A DNA stretch of 64,000 bases from Parus major (lineage: Eukaryota > Chordata > Aves > Passeriformes > Paridae): assembly GCF_001522545.3 (NCBI RefSeq), contig NC_031768.1, forward strand, positions 442,051-506,050, written 5' to 3'. Positions 27,901 through 36,969 of this stretch are shown here, one piece after another. Position 1 is the stretch's first letter. The number at the start of each line of letters is the position of its first letter. The translations under genes and the position numbers were made by a program. The notes beneath the pieces are model-generated. The model worked only from the letters and a program-made list of their open reading frames with translations, had not been told where the DNA came from and searched no databases.

Positions 27901-30431
27901 GGGTGCTGCCATGGTTGGCAGTGCCTCACTGCACCCCCACACATGCCCTCATCCCAGCTCAGGGAGGTGGCATCACCTGTCCCCAGGAGCCAGGCCTCCA
28001 GGGCCTGAGCTACAACAGAAACACCAAACACAGGAACACAGAACACACAAAATTCAAATGGCATTGCGAGCTCATCGTGGGGTCACAGAGCTTTTGGAGG
28101 CCCAGCAACTCTCCGGCTCCAGCTGCGACCTCTTGCCACATAAAGGCTGGTGCAGCAGCACGTGTCTCAGCTCATTAGCTCATTCACATAATTAATGCTA
28201 ATGCTCACAACCAGCCTTACCAACACTGAAGAACTTGGGCTAATGACCTCACAGGGGGAGAGGGAAGTTTGAAGCCTGGCTACAGGCAGTTTCCCAGAGG
28301 CAGTATCACGTTCCTTAGCCCCATTTTGAGTGTCCTGGCTGCAAGGTAGCTCCACACTGATGCAAGCAAGGTCTGGCACAACAGGACCCAACTCAAGAGA
28401 GGCCCACACCATGCTCTGCATGATGGGCAGCCTTGTGGTGTGCCCAGTGTCAGTGGCATTGCCCATTACTTGCACACAGAAAAGATGTACGTGACTTGGC
28501 CCCATTCTGGACTCACACCAAGTGTGGGGATCTCCGCTCCAGCATTCCTGCTGCAAACGCTGCCCATCAAAGCCATGATACCTGCACCAAACACCCTGCA
28601 GTGGCAGGTCTCCCACCCCAAGCTGCTCACAGCCCTGGCTGTGCGTCTGCCAAGCTCAGGCCTCAATACCTGTACCTACTTGCAAGAAGCAGGTCCCAAC
28701 AGGGGTGTTCTCCTTCAGGGACACATTGTAGAAGTTACTTCTGAACACTGGTTCATTGTCGTTGACATCCTGCAAGGCCACGTGCACCACAGCTGAGGAA
28801 GACAGGGCAGGGGTTCCCCGGTCTGTAGCCAGCACAGTGAGCTGAGGCTGTGGGTCCTTCTCATAATCCAGTGGGGCAGCAGTGGTGATGATGCCAGTGG
28901 CAGGGTCAATGGTAAACCAGCTGGAGTGGGTGTCACGGCCATGCAGAATGCTGTATCGCACCTCCCCATTGGGACCCTGGTCCTTGTCACGAGCTGTCAC
29001 CTGCAGGACAAAGCTGCCTGGGTACACCACCTCAGGGATGCTCTGCTTGTACTCCTGCTGGTCAAAGAGCGGGGGATTGTCATTTACATCCATCACCTGC
29101 AGCACAAAGGCTGATTCTGCCCGGAGTGGCGGTGTTCCTGAGTCAGTAGCTGTCACCCGCAGATCGTAGGAGTCTCTTTCTTCCCGATCCAGAAGCTGGT
29201 CCACACAGATCAGATAGATGATGTTGTCCTTGGTAGTGAGGGCAAACTTGCCATCTCCTCCCTCCAGTGTGACGTTGACATTGGAGTACTCCCCATAGTC
29301 TGGGTCGGAAACAGAAATCCGTGCCACATACTGTCCAGGCTGGGCTCCTTCAGAGATCTGTGGGGAGCCATCTTCACTCAGAAAGATGATAGTCATAGTG
29401 GGCTGGTTGTCATTGTAGTCACGCACATGGATAGTGACAAAGGCCGTGGTGACTTCAGGATGGACAGCCCTATCCCTTGCCTGCACCACCAGCTCATGCA
29501 CCTTCCTCACTTCATAATCCAGACCCTTGTTGAGCTTGATGACTCCAGTCCGGGCATCAATGGTGAAGTACTGCTCAGGATCGCTCTGCCGTCGGTTGAT
29601 CTCATAAATCACATCCCCATTGTCACCTTCGTCTGCGTCAGAGGCAAAGACCTGCAGGATGCTGCTGCCAGGTTTCAGATTCTCTGAAATGAGCGTATGA
29701 TAGCGGCTCTGGTTGAAGCTGGGGGCGTTGTCGTTGATGTCCTGAATGGACACATCCAGTGTCATCTGGGTGCTCCGGGGAGGAGAACCACCATCGTAGG
29801 CTTCCAGCAGCAGCGAGTATGATGAACGGTTCTCCCGATCCAGAACACTGCTGACCACCAGGTCCAAATACAGGACCCCATTGGGTCCTCGGCGCGTTTC
29901 CAGGCGGAAGGCCTGCCCCACATTCCCACTCTTAATCATATAGCCTTGCGTGTTCAGGAGGCCACTGTCAGCATCAAAGGCTGGGTCCAAGGGAAACCTG
30001 CTGCCAATGGGTGTGTGCTCTGGGATCTGAAAGGTGCTGTGCTGTTTGGGAAATGCTGGGGCATGGTCATTGATGTCATTCACTTGGATGTTCACTTCTA
30101 CCGTGATGCCCTCCGGGGTGACAGCAATGAAGCTGTAGCGGTCCCGAGTCTCCCGATCCAGGACACGAGCTGTTTTGATGATCCCAGTATTCTCATCTAT
30201 CCCCAAGTCAGTGGAGACACCGCTGCCCTCCTGTGCTGAGATGAAATACATGTAGGCACTAGTTTCAGGGGGTAGGCCAGCACTGATGTCCCCAATGATG
30301 GTGCCAGCTGGCTGCTCCTCATCTATTTGAAGATCCAGGGTGCCCAGGACAGCAGAGCCCATCCCTGCTCTCAGGCCCCCAAGAATGAGCAGCTCCAGCA
30401 GAAGCACTGTTGACCTCTTCATTTGCTCCAT
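883..30431 (-). CDS. DCHS1: DCHS1, dachsous cadherin-related 1 (5' two thirds, 14 coding exons)
   Basis: Dachsous-1 is a giant atypical cadherin. Its ectodomain binds FAT4 on neighbouring cells, setting planar cell polarity and feeding into Hippo signalling. Exons (minus strand, in order): 30431-28680, 15319-15131, 15032-14801, 13819-13583, 13301-12282, 11902-11715, 7130-7034, 6882-6725, 5218-4384, 4087-3848, 3416-3291, 3029-2820, 2331-1468, 996-883. Every intron is GT-AG and every junction keeps phase, giving about 2,087 codons without a stop. The translation starts with a hydrophobic signal peptide, then the dachsous-type start LDLQIDEEQPAGT, then serial cadherin repeats with LDRE and DxNDN motifs. 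Nineteen repeats are complete and the 20th is partial; the family has 27 plus a membrane segment and cytoplasmic tail, which must lie left of the window. The order is collinear with mammalian DCHS1 as I remember it. FAT and DCHS2 are the alternatives, but the N-terminus favours DCHS1. Confidence 0.94.
997..1467 (-). other. DCHS1 intron 14
   Basis: Intron of 471 bp with GT-AG ends. I see no other feature in it. Confidence 0.85.
1468..2331 (-). CDS. DCHS1: DCHS1 exon 14: EC17 end, EC18, EC19, EC20 start
   Basis: The exon is 864 nt, phase 1 at both ends, about residues 1762-2050. It holds linkers DLNDNAPSF and DVNDHVPAF. The EC19/EC20 junction reads VQEEPYRGLRFPRST without a DxNDN linker. The acceptor is tcttttag and the donor gtaccc after ENAAPG. 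Confidence 0.94.
2332..2819 (-). other. DCHS1 intron 13
   Basis: Intron of 488 bp with GT-AG ends. I see no other feature in it. Confidence 0.85.
2820..3029 (-). CDS. DCHS1: DCHS1 exon 13: end of EC16, start of EC17
   Basis: The exon is 210 nt, phase 1 at both ends. It starts VYARDAGLPP, has the linker DENDHAPHL, then SVEVPENQSRVALYTLRATD, and ends at YRLAG before gtgaga. The acceptor, tcctatag, is less pyrimidine-rich than the others but keeps phase. Confidence 0.92.
3291..3416 (-). CDS. DCHS1: DCHS1 exon 12: middle of EC16
   Basis: The exon is 126 nt, phase 1 at both ends. It reads ANGQVSYGG then FSIHPQTG and LDREEQEQHVLT. The acceptor is tccccacag and the donor gtgggc. Confidence 0.92.
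3417..3847 (-). other. DCHS1 intron 11
   Basis: Intron of 431 bp with GT-AG ends and no recognised repeat. Confidence 0.85.
3848..4087 (-). CDS. DCHS1: DCHS1 exon 11: end of EC15, start of EC16
   Basis: The exon is 240 nt, phase 1 at both ends. It contains LNREEVAQHNLTVVATD and the linker DVNDEAPAF, and ends at TDRDLG before gtgagg. The acceptor is tgtccacag. Confidence 0.93.
4384..5218 (-). CDS. DCHS1: DCHS1 exon 10: EC13, EC14 and most of EC15
   Basis: The exon is 835 nt, phase 0 in and phase 1 out, covering about residues 1292-1570. It opens with a proline-rich linker (VLPSSRVLPRPDATV) in place of DxNDN, then EC13 to DCNDQAPTF, EC14 to DENDNVPVF, and EC15 up to NPSTG. The donor is gtgagg. 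Confidence 0.94.
5219..6724 (-). other. DCHS1 intron 9
   Basis: Intron of about 1.5 kb. The part from 5700 to 6450 has the G/A-rich look of decayed repeats, but I cannot assign a family. No exon-like segment is seen. Confidence 0.7.
6725..6882 (-). CDS. DCHS1: DCHS1 exon 9: end of EC12
   Basis: The exon is 158 nt, phase 1 in and phase 0 out. It has strands FTLHVATGEL and YIFTVTASDRG and ends LRVQ before gtaccc. No DxNDN linker closes EC12; the link continues into exon 10. Confidence 0.92.
7034..7130 (-). CDS. DCHS1: DCHS1 exon 8: middle of EC12
   Basis: The exon is 97 nt, phase 0 in and phase 1 out. It reads VLEEKPSGLLVASLQAKD then DEGENGTI, the typical DxDxGxNG turn. The acceptor is gctgcag and the donor gtacaa. 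Confidence 0.92.
8380..8550 (+). mobile_element. Degraded CR1-like 3' region
   Basis: The order of short blocks (acaagaacaaatgagtataa, then gtttaggctggaaatgaaga, then atctggaacagcctt) resembles the 3' region of older CR1 subfamilies. It opposes DCHS1. Divergence is high, so the call is tentative. Confidence 0.45.
9080..9420 (-). mobile_element. Ancient CR1/L3-type LINE relic
   Basis: Blocks such as aaattcatctagttttgaac, tttaaacctgctgcctg and ctcttgtgttatg follow the order of an old amniote CR1-family 3' region read on the complementary strand. It is far more diverged than the other CR1 copies here. Confidence 0.5.
11715..11902 (-). CDS. DCHS1: DCHS1 exon 7: end of EC11, start of EC12
   Basis: The exon is 188 nt, phase 1 in and phase 0 out. 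It contains LDREQQSSFQLL and the linker DENDNAPAF, and ends at ELTVQ before gtaggg. Its acceptor (tctccctcacag) directly abuts the 3' tail of a CR1 copy. Confidence 0.93.
11910..12064 (-). mobile_element. CR1 3' end abutting the exon 7 acceptor of DCHS1
   Basis: The minus strand reads CR1 3' sequence (gggatagtggaaggtgtccc, then ggcttgaaggtcacttccaa) and ends in a CR1-like tail (cttctgggattct) that runs straight into ccctcacag, the acceptor of exon 7. The intron is only 379 bp (11903-12281), so CR1 makes up much of its 3' half. Confidence 0.8.
12282..13301 (-). CDS. DCHS1: DCHS1 exon 6: EC8 to first part of EC11
   Basis: This is a large exon of 1,020 nt, phase 1 at both ends, covering about residues 804-1144. 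Linkers are DVNDNVPAF (EC8/9), AEDDNGPIF (EC9/10, degenerate) and DENDNSPRL (EC10/11). Its acceptor is ttacccacag and its donor gtgaga, after HTQTG. Confidence 0.94.
13583..13819 (-). CDS. DCHS1: DCHS1 exon 5: end of EC7, start of EC8
   Basis: The exon is 237 nt, phase 1 at both ends. The EC7/EC8 junction reads SIVEGTVSPPVFEQ and lacks the usual DxNDN calcium linker. It ends at AQNPPG before gtatgg. Confidence 0.92.
13820..14800 (-). other. DCHS1 intron 4
   Basis: Intron of 981 bp with GT-AG ends. It is purine-rich around 14450-14700 on the plus strand. No exon or recognisable repeat is seen. Confidence 0.8.
14801..15032 (-). CDS. DCHS1: DCHS1 exon 4: end of EC6, first part of EC7
   Basis: The exon is 232 nt, phase 0 in and phase 1 out. 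It starts GGLNSMVYVKVF and contains the linker DMNDNRPVFY, then the EC7 strands up to FSLNKDTG. The acceptor is ctccccag and the donor gtgaga. Confidence 0.93.
15131..15319 (-). CDS. DCHS1: DCHS1 exon 3: middle of EC6
   Basis: The exon has 63 codons, phase 0 at both ends. It starts with VTATDADSGAFG and ends with ITAVDG before gtgagtgc. It carries the DAD and LDRDEG calcium motifs of EC6. It is separated from exon 2 by the 13.4 kb intron. Confidence 0.93.
18540..18965 (+). mobile_element. CR1 LINE 3' end
   Basis: Plus-strand CR1 3' region with gacaggacaagagagaactg, attgggaagaaattcttccc, ggcacaggttgcccagagaa and a terminal ttccaacccaaaccattcc tail. It lies antisense to DCHS1 in intron 2. Confidence 0.88.
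19860..21360 (+). mobile_element. Decayed CR1 LINE with reverse transcriptase remnants
   Basis: Translated blocks recall CR1 ORF2: SFYKYIGDKKKAG near 20110-20150, NYRTISVTLIPGKLMEQ near 20410-20460, and a FVDDPKLGG-like active-site region near 20835-20865. Frames are interrupted by stops and shifts, so it is inactive. A CR1 3' portion follows at about 21210-21350. The left boundary is uncertain and may reach about 19320. Confidence 0.8.
22880..23022 (+). mobile_element. CR1 3' tail fragment
   Basis: Contains gaagttgtgactgccccatc, gttggatggggcttggagca, ggaacaagatgggctttaag and a tail ending cttctctgattctac. Confidence 0.82.
23735..24135 (+). mobile_element. CR1 3' fragment
   Basis: Contains aggacatggagctgctttgg, gatattgggaagaagttcat, ggcacaggtcacccagagca and a terminal ggtcccttcccacctaaacc. 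Sequence at 23265-23400 may be the upstream part of the same copy. Confidence 0.83.
28171..28207. promoter_or_regulatory. TAAT-rich cluster in DCHS1 intron 2 (candidate element)
   Basis: An AT-rich island in GC-rich surroundings with CATTAGC, ATAATTAATG and GCTAATG, so CATTAGC and GCTAATG form an inverted pair around a homeodomain-type TAATTA core. Regulatory function is inference only. Confidence 0.25.
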
Positions 30432-30494
30432 GGCTGGCAACCAGCAGAGCAGAGGGTGGCTTGATCTCCTTTGCAGAGTTCGCTTTAATCCTGC
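28680..30494 (-). CDS. DCHS1: DCHS1 exon 2: 5' UTR end, start codon, signal peptide, repeats EC1-EC5
   Basis: The exon begins after a pyrimidine-rich acceptor ending in ttccag, leaving 63 nt of 5' UTR (30432-30494). The ATG at 30431 has G at -3 and G at +4, a strong Kozak context. A second in-frame ATG follows at 30422. The first 23 residues or so form a basic-then-leucine-rich signal peptide. Residues 1-584 hold EC1 to EC5, ending in DINDHAPAF, DINDNAPSF, DYNDNQPTM, DVNDNPPLF and DVNDNEPVF, and the first strand of EC6. The donor follows FLQ at phase 0. The frame is open upstream to 30590, but the splice acceptor argues against that longer start. Confidence 0.94.
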
Positions 30495-33400
30495 CTGGAA
30501 TGCAGACCAGAGGATAATGGTTAAGAAGGAGAAAAGGAAGGATAGAAAACAGGCTGGAGGGGGAAGGCCTGCCAGGTACCTGGTGCCCAATCACTATGTA
30601 TTGTTTGTCTCCCACAAGAAGCAAATGTGACAGTATGTCAGAGACTGCCCAGAACAAAGGCTTGGGACAGCACCTGGAGTCAGCCCAGCAGGTCACACCT
30701 GACAGTGCACCCAGGTGAGCAGCTGGGACCCTGTCACACAGGTGCTTCCTACAACCTCAAGTGCTCTTCCCAACCACTGCCCACCCGGCAGCGCTGGCAT
30801 CAGCTGCCCCAGAGCAGCATGCTCCTGTGTCTTTAACAGCTGAATGATTCCTTGTGAGGTTCAGAGGCTGTCTGCAAGAGGACAGAGGTTTTCGGGCAAA
30901 CAGCAGCCTTGCATCTCTCCACCCTGAAAATAGCTGGTCTCAAATTACGAGATAGCTCAGCGAGTCACTGGTTGAGACCCTAGCCCCCACGCCCCCCACT
31001 CTCCCCAGCAGTGTGCCTTTCAGGACCTCAGGAATATAGGTGCCAAAAACCCATGAAGTGCAAATCTGGTGTCCCTGGGAAGGAACACAGAACTGGAGTG
31101 GGCTCCCGTCCAGTGAACAATAAATCAGAAAAGGATGTATTGCAAAGGATGTGCCCACAGCTGGGAATGCCCGGGATAAAATCAGACCATGCTCATTGTT
31201 TGGGTTGGCACGGAGATCTGTGGGTGCCCCAAGCTGGTACCATGGAGGGCGGTGGCAGTGCAGCAGGAACGCAGCGACTCCTCTGCCAGCTGCTCCGTCC
31301 CACACCCTCCGCTGCTCACTCCCCTCCTTTGTCTCCTTCTCTCTGCTCCTTGCTGGCTCCGGCTCCTTCCCTCCCTTTCCCCGGTAACTGCATTTCATTG
31401 CAGCAGTGGGGGAGGGACGCAGAGCCAGCCACGGCTCCTGCAGCACTGCAGCCGGACACGGCAGACGTGCCGGACACACTCCTGCGCCCACAGGCTGCCA
31501 GCCCTGCGCTGCCCACCCTCCTGATAACGGCCAGGATAACCCAGCAGCCACGGAGCTGCTGAAAAACACCAACCCAAACACTCGCTCAGCCCCAGCGAAC
31601 GAGGCTTCGTGGTCTGCAGGGATGGCGGCAGCATGAGCTCACACTTGGACTCTCTTGAAAGCATTTGCTGCTGGTCCCATAACCACACTCAGGAGCCGCT
31701 CATGTCGGATGCAGGAGCAAGAACCGCTCTTTCTTGGGGGATGGAGGTGGCTGGCAATGCCTAGTTTGGGGACTAAGAATATCAGCCCTTGACCAAAGAA
31801 CCCCATGGCGGTGTTAACCCTTTCTAGGGGACATAATGCTATTCTTGGGTCCCCTTTCCCACCTTGGATCAACTGTCTGGATTTTTTTTTTTTTTTCCTG
31901 TGGAAATTCTGGGTTAGTGACAGAAACAAAATAATTTAGAAGTATTTTCTACTCATAAAGAAATGTCTGCTTCAGTGGGCATCCAGTCTGAGGCCTGTCC
32001 ACACATTCTGGGGTAAATCCACATGCTCTTCTTGCACCCAGCAGGTGAGAACCCTCACAATGTCCTAGGACCTGAAGTCAAAAAAAGATAATTTTGTGGA
32101 CTGCAATTTGGGAATCTGCACTAACTCAGTGGTCCTAGACAGGTCTTTGTCGGAGGTACTTCTAATTCCCCAGATGGAGAGGTAACTGCCTATCCCCAGA
32201 ACATGCAGTGCTGGGGGAATGGGGCCTGGGGTAGCTTCTGTGATGAGACTACACCATTCCAATGGTGCTCCAGATGTTCAGGTCATGAGAAGGTCCAGGG
32301 AAGAGGGTTTAAAGCCTTGGCAGGAATTTAGAAAAAAAAAAAAAAAAAAAGTGGAAGTATAGAAAAGCAGATAGAGGGCCAAGATTCCCTGGGGCAACCT
32401 CAGTGACTACGGACAGGATAGAGCTAACAGTTCTTGGCTAGTGTCTGGAAGAAATCAGGGCATAAACATGGGGAAAAGCCCACCTGGTTCAGTTAGTAAT
32501 GTTGCTCTTGAGAAGCCAGTGAGGCTTTGTGGACTGCTGAAGGAGAGGAGAGAAACTTGAAAAGCAAATCTGGGGAGTGTGGAGAGTAGCTGAGAGCACT
32601 GGCACAACCAGGGAACAAAAATTAGGGTCCCTGGGCTGGAAAACTGGTGATGAAAGCCTGTATAAGCTTCTTCAGTTCTACCCTCCCTGGATGCAATTGA
32701 GTAGTTTCCCAGCAAGCCTACCTTTCAGCAAGAGGTGCTACTGAACAGTTACTAGACTGCACCGGTCAGAGCTGGGCAGAAGCCATCCCTGGTACCAGCA
32801 GACCCCTGTTACAATGAGGTCTGCAGGCTTGGGTCAGAAGGAAACAGCAGTGACCTCAGTGGATGCAGTCGCAAAATCTGAACAGCTGCTTTCAGTTAGC
32901 AGAGAGCTCAGAGCAGGGGCTGGCTCGGCCGGTCCGTGTAACGTGAGCTACACTGCCCCACTCCCTTTCTGTCCCTCCCACCACCGGGCACCGACATCCC
33001 TTGTGGAGAGCGACAGCAGGAGTCTCTGAAGAAAACTGCCAAGATGAGAATCTCTTCACATAGGTCTTTGAGGTGCAGAGCCATGGTGAGGAGGTTGACA
33101 GGAAGGGCAGCTAAAATGGAGTGAGCTGCAACATCCATCTAAGCCTAGGGCTGACAGGCTGGGGCACCAGGGGAGCCCAGCCTACACTTAGCAGATGTGT
33201 GACATTTTGAAAGAAAAAAGATATGTAATTACATTGGGACCACTGTCTGCACCCTTGCCAGTGGCAGCTTGTGCCTTGTGTTAGCCACGAGAAAGGGGAA
33301 GTGGGCTCACGGCAGCGCCAGCAGAGGAGCTGGAAAGACGGCACCCACTGTGCATGCCACAAACAGATGTCAGAGTGCTTGCTGTGCAAAGGCTCCATGA

Positions 33401-33889
33401 AAGCTGCAGATGCTGCTGATGCCCTCATAGGTCTCACATGAGAGGCCATGACTTTTGTAATGATGTTTTTGAGACTCCAGTCCAGAAGAGGAAGTCCATT
33501 TAATCTCTGCTGAGCACTGGTCACTGACCTGGAATATGCTTTCCTCCTGTATATTCGCAGATTCTCTATTTTCAGATGATTTGCCCTCGGAACCATGCAC
33601 AGTCCTGACTTGCCTGCAGTATCACCTTGGACTAACAACTCTACTCAGCCTACCACTATTTACAGCCACCTCCGTGCCTCCTGCCTCTCCTACCATCTCC
33701 CAGCCGGGCCTTCAGGACCATTCCCTTTCTCCTCGTTCCCAGCCCAGCCACACAGCCTCATGACCCTCTGCTATGGGCCCGGAGCAGTCAGTGGCAGTGC
33801 TTTTCTGCGGATGAAGTTAAGCATTTTTGTGCCACACTGGGGCTCCCCGCGGGCACTCCTGTCTCTCAGGACGCATCCCCCACAAAGGA
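30495..33889 (-). other. Putative DCHS1 intron 1
   Basis: Region between the exon 2 acceptor and the CpG island. It holds a T-run at about 31880, an A-run at about 32331 and otherwise unassigned sequence. Its status as intron depends on a non-coding first exon in the island, which I cannot see. Confidence 0.5.
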
Positions 33890-35235
33890 AAGTCTAATGA
33901 AATACTTCCGCGCCGGAGCCAATTCCCACAGTCCCAGTCTCAGGGCATCCCCGCGCTGCATCGGCCCCTGCCAGACCGTGTCCATCGCCAAGGCGCTGCG
34001 GGGCCTCGCCTGCTCCCGGTGCACTGGAGCCCCCGGCTGTCGAGGCTCGCTCTCCCCTGGAGCTCCGGGCTCCCGGGGCTCCCCAGCCGCCGGGCCCTAT
34101 CCCCGTGCCTGGCGCTCCCGGACGTCCCGCACTGGGCGGCCTCGGTGCCGGCGTTCTGCCAACCCCGCTCCCCGCTCCGCCCGGGCTCGTAGCCCCCGCC
34201 CGGCGCCTCCACGGTTCCGCTGAGCGCCCTCCCCTCGCCGGGTCTGCCCTGCAGCGGCACCGTGAGCGCCGGGTCCCGTGCCGAGCCGTGCCGAGCCGAG
34301 CCGAGNNNNNNNNNNNNNNNNNNNNNNNNNNNNNNNNNNNNNNNNNNNNNNNNNNNNNNNNNNNNNNNNNNNNNNNNNNNNNNNNNNNNNNNNNNNNNNN
34401 NNNNNNNNNNNNNNNNNNNNNNNNNNNNNNNNNNNNNNNNNNNNNNNNNNNNNNNNNNNNNNNNNNNNNNNNNNNNNNNNNNNNNNNNNNNNNNNNNNNN
34501 NNNNNNNNNNNNNNNNNNNNNNNNNNNNNNNNNNNNNNNNNNNNNNNNNNNNNNNNNNNNNNNNNNNNNNNNNNNNNNNNNNNNNNNNNNNNNNNNNNNN
34601 NNNNNNNNNNNNNNNNNNNNNNNNNNNNNNNNNNNNNNNNNNNNNNNNNNNNNNNNNNNNNNNNNNNNNNNNNNNNNNNNNNNNNNNNNNNNNNNNNNNN
34701 NNNNNNNNNNNNNNNNNNNNNNNNNNNNNNNNNNNNNNNNNNNNNNNNNNNNNNNNNNNNNNNNNNNNNNNNNNNNNNNNNNNNNNNNNNNNNNNNNNNN
34801 NNNNNNNNNNNNNNNNNNNNNNNNNNNNNNNNNNNNNNNNNNNNNNNNNNNNNNNNNNNNNNNNNNNNNNNNNNNNNNNNNNNNNNNNNNNNNNNNNNNN
34901 NNNNNNNNNNNNNNNNNNNNNNNNNNNNNNNNNNNNNNNNNNNNNNNNNNNNNNNNNNNNNNNNNNNNNNNNNNNNNNNNNNNNNNNNNNNNNNNNNNNN
35001 NNNNNNNNNNNNNNNNNNNNNNNNNNNNNNNNNNNNNNNNGGTGGCCCGGTATGGCCGGGCACCAAGGGGTCGGGAGCAGGATGGGCACGGAGAGGGAGA
35101 AAGGGCTGGAGCCGGGGTACGGAAAGATGGAAGGAAGCGGTGGGCACCGGGAGCCCGAGAAAATGGGAAGGGGCTGACAGGAGCAGGAGAGGGACGGGAC
35201 CGGGCAGAGAGAGGGCTGGGCAGGGGATGAAATGA
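33890..35235 (-). promoter_or_regulatory. CpG island, candidate DCHS1 promoter (interrupted by gap)
   Basis: Very GC- and CpG-rich sequence on both sides of the gap, contrasting sharply with the flanks. It lies about 3.4 kb upstream of the DCHS1 exon 2 acceptor, as expected for a promoter with a non-coding first exon. The left gap edge ends in a (CCGAG)n run. No exon boundary can be fixed because 735 bases are missing. Confidence 0.5.
34306..35040. other. Assembly gap (735 N)
   Basis: Run of N inside the GC-rich island, next to a CCGAG repeat. Reading frames that cross it are meaningless. Confidence 1.
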
Positions 35236-35859
35236 GGCTGTGGGCGACGCTGGGGGCATTTGGGGACATGATCACAGGCCATTCTTTCCTCTACCGCAGT
35301 TGCTTCTCCAGCACATAACCCAGAGCTCAAGTACCTGTGACCCGCCAGTACCTTGACTCACATTAGGGCTCCTAAGGTCCAGACTGGAAGATGCTCACCC
35401 AATGTGCCTGTGCTACAAGGGACTGGGGTTCCACCAGTCTATGCCAGGGTAAAAAAGCAAGACTGGTGACTGTCCAGGCATCTCCACCAGCAACTGGCTC
35501 CTCAGCTCTGCTTGGCCACTCAGGCAGCTTTTCCCTGCTCCACGCAGGTCTCAGCAGTGTCTGTGTGTCTGTTGGAGCCATGCAGCCTCTAGGACCAATA
35601 ACCACTGCTGGACCTTCTTTGATTTTTTGTTGGAGAAACTGCTGTTGACTAAGGTCTGTTGCTAAGATCATCTCCTAAAGGCCATGGCTCAGTGTGCTCT
35701 GAGATGGTAAAATGGTCTTTACAATCTTGTTCCGGTTTCAACAACTTTAGCCTTGACTTAGTTATCACGTCTCTTATTTCTCTGGCAGACCTTTAATTGC
35801 ATTTTGTGTAGAGTACAACAGCTCTCAATTCCCACGTGTGAGAAATCAGGCAAGGAAGG

Positions 35860-36966
35860 TGAGAGACTGGCACGGCTGAGTCAGGACCTGCTGGTCAAAA
35901 TAAAGAGCAAGACAGAAATGCACAGGCAGTGGAAACAGAAACAAATGTCCCAAGAGGGGTATAGGGACCTTGCCCAGCTGTGTAGGGAAATGATGAGGAA
36001 GGCTAAGGCACAATTGGAGCTGACCTTGGTGAGAAATGCAAAGTATTATAAAAAGAGTTTCTACAGGTATGACAGTCAGAAAAGAAATGTCAGAGACAGT
36101 GTTCCCTGCCGATAAACATGACTGGCAAACTGGTAACAAGGGACAAGGAGAAGGCTGATGGGTTCAGCCAAGTTGGGCAGGATCATTGATCTGCTGGAGC
36201 ATAGGAAGGCACTGCAGAGAGATCTGGACAGGCTGGATTGATGGGCTGATCAGCTGCTGTATGACGTTCAACAAGGCCAAGTGCTGGGTCCGGGACTTAA
36301 ATCACCACAGCCTCAGGCAGCACTCCAGGCTGGGAACAGAGTGGTTAGAAAGCTGGAAAGGGACCTGGGAGTGCTGGTTGACAATGGCTAAACATGACAC
36401 AGCATGTGCCCAGGCAGGCAAGAAGGCTAAGGGCACCTGGCTTCTGTCAGCAATAGTGTGACCAGCAGGACCAGGGCAATAATTCCTCCCCTCTACTCCA
36501 CTCTGGAGCACTGCTCCCTACTCTGGAGTCCTCAGTACAGGAAAGACACAGACCTATTGGATTGATCCAGAGAAGAGCCTCCAAAATGATCAGAGATCTG
36601 GAGCACCTCTCCTGTAAGGATACACTGAGAGAGTTGGGGTTGTTCAGCCTGGAGAGGGTGGGCTATGGGGAGATCTTAGAGCCCCTTCCAGAATTTAAAG
36701 GGGATTATGTTAAAAATGGGGACAGACTTTTTAGCAGGGCCTGTAATGACAGGATATGATGACTTTAAAGGAACCCCAGTAGATTCAGATTAGGTATAAG
36801 GGAGAAATGTTTATGGTGAGGGTGTGTAAGCACTCAAGGTCAGGTTGAATGAGGCTCTGAGCCACCTGATACAGTAGATGTCCCTGCTCATTGCAGGGGG
36901 GTTGGAGTACGTGACCCTTAAAGGTTCCTTCCAAGCCATCCCATGCTATGATTCTATTATTCAAAC
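35860..36966 (+). mobile_element. CR1 LINE, 3' half with tail
   Basis: Contains gatctggacaggctggattg, aaagggacctgggagtgctg, gatccagagaagagcctcca, gagttggggttgttcagcct and a tail ccatgctatgattctattat. Frames are broken. The stretch 35236-35860 before it shows no clear feature. Confidence 0.87.
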
Positions 36967-36969
36967 ATT

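Larger units (their letters stand above)
15320..28679 (-). other. DCHS1 intron 2 (13.4 kb)
   Basis: Largest intron. It contains CR1 relics at 18540-18965, 19860-21360, 22880-23022 and 23735-24135, a GC-rich part at 22440-22880, a GA-rich part at 24240-24620 and an (AGG)n run near 24940. From 25000 to 28100 I recognise nothing specific. A TAAT-rich cluster sits at 28171-28207. Confidence 0.8.

Noticed and set aside
28656..30590. DCHS1 start at 30590, 53 codons upstream of the chosen ATG
   Set aside because: A good splice acceptor at 30495 separates it from exon 2, and the upstream residues do not look like a signal peptide.
33894..35330. Long open frames on both strands across the gap at 34306-35040
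   Set aside because: They are open only because N translates to X. The flanks are GC-rich promoter-like sequence.
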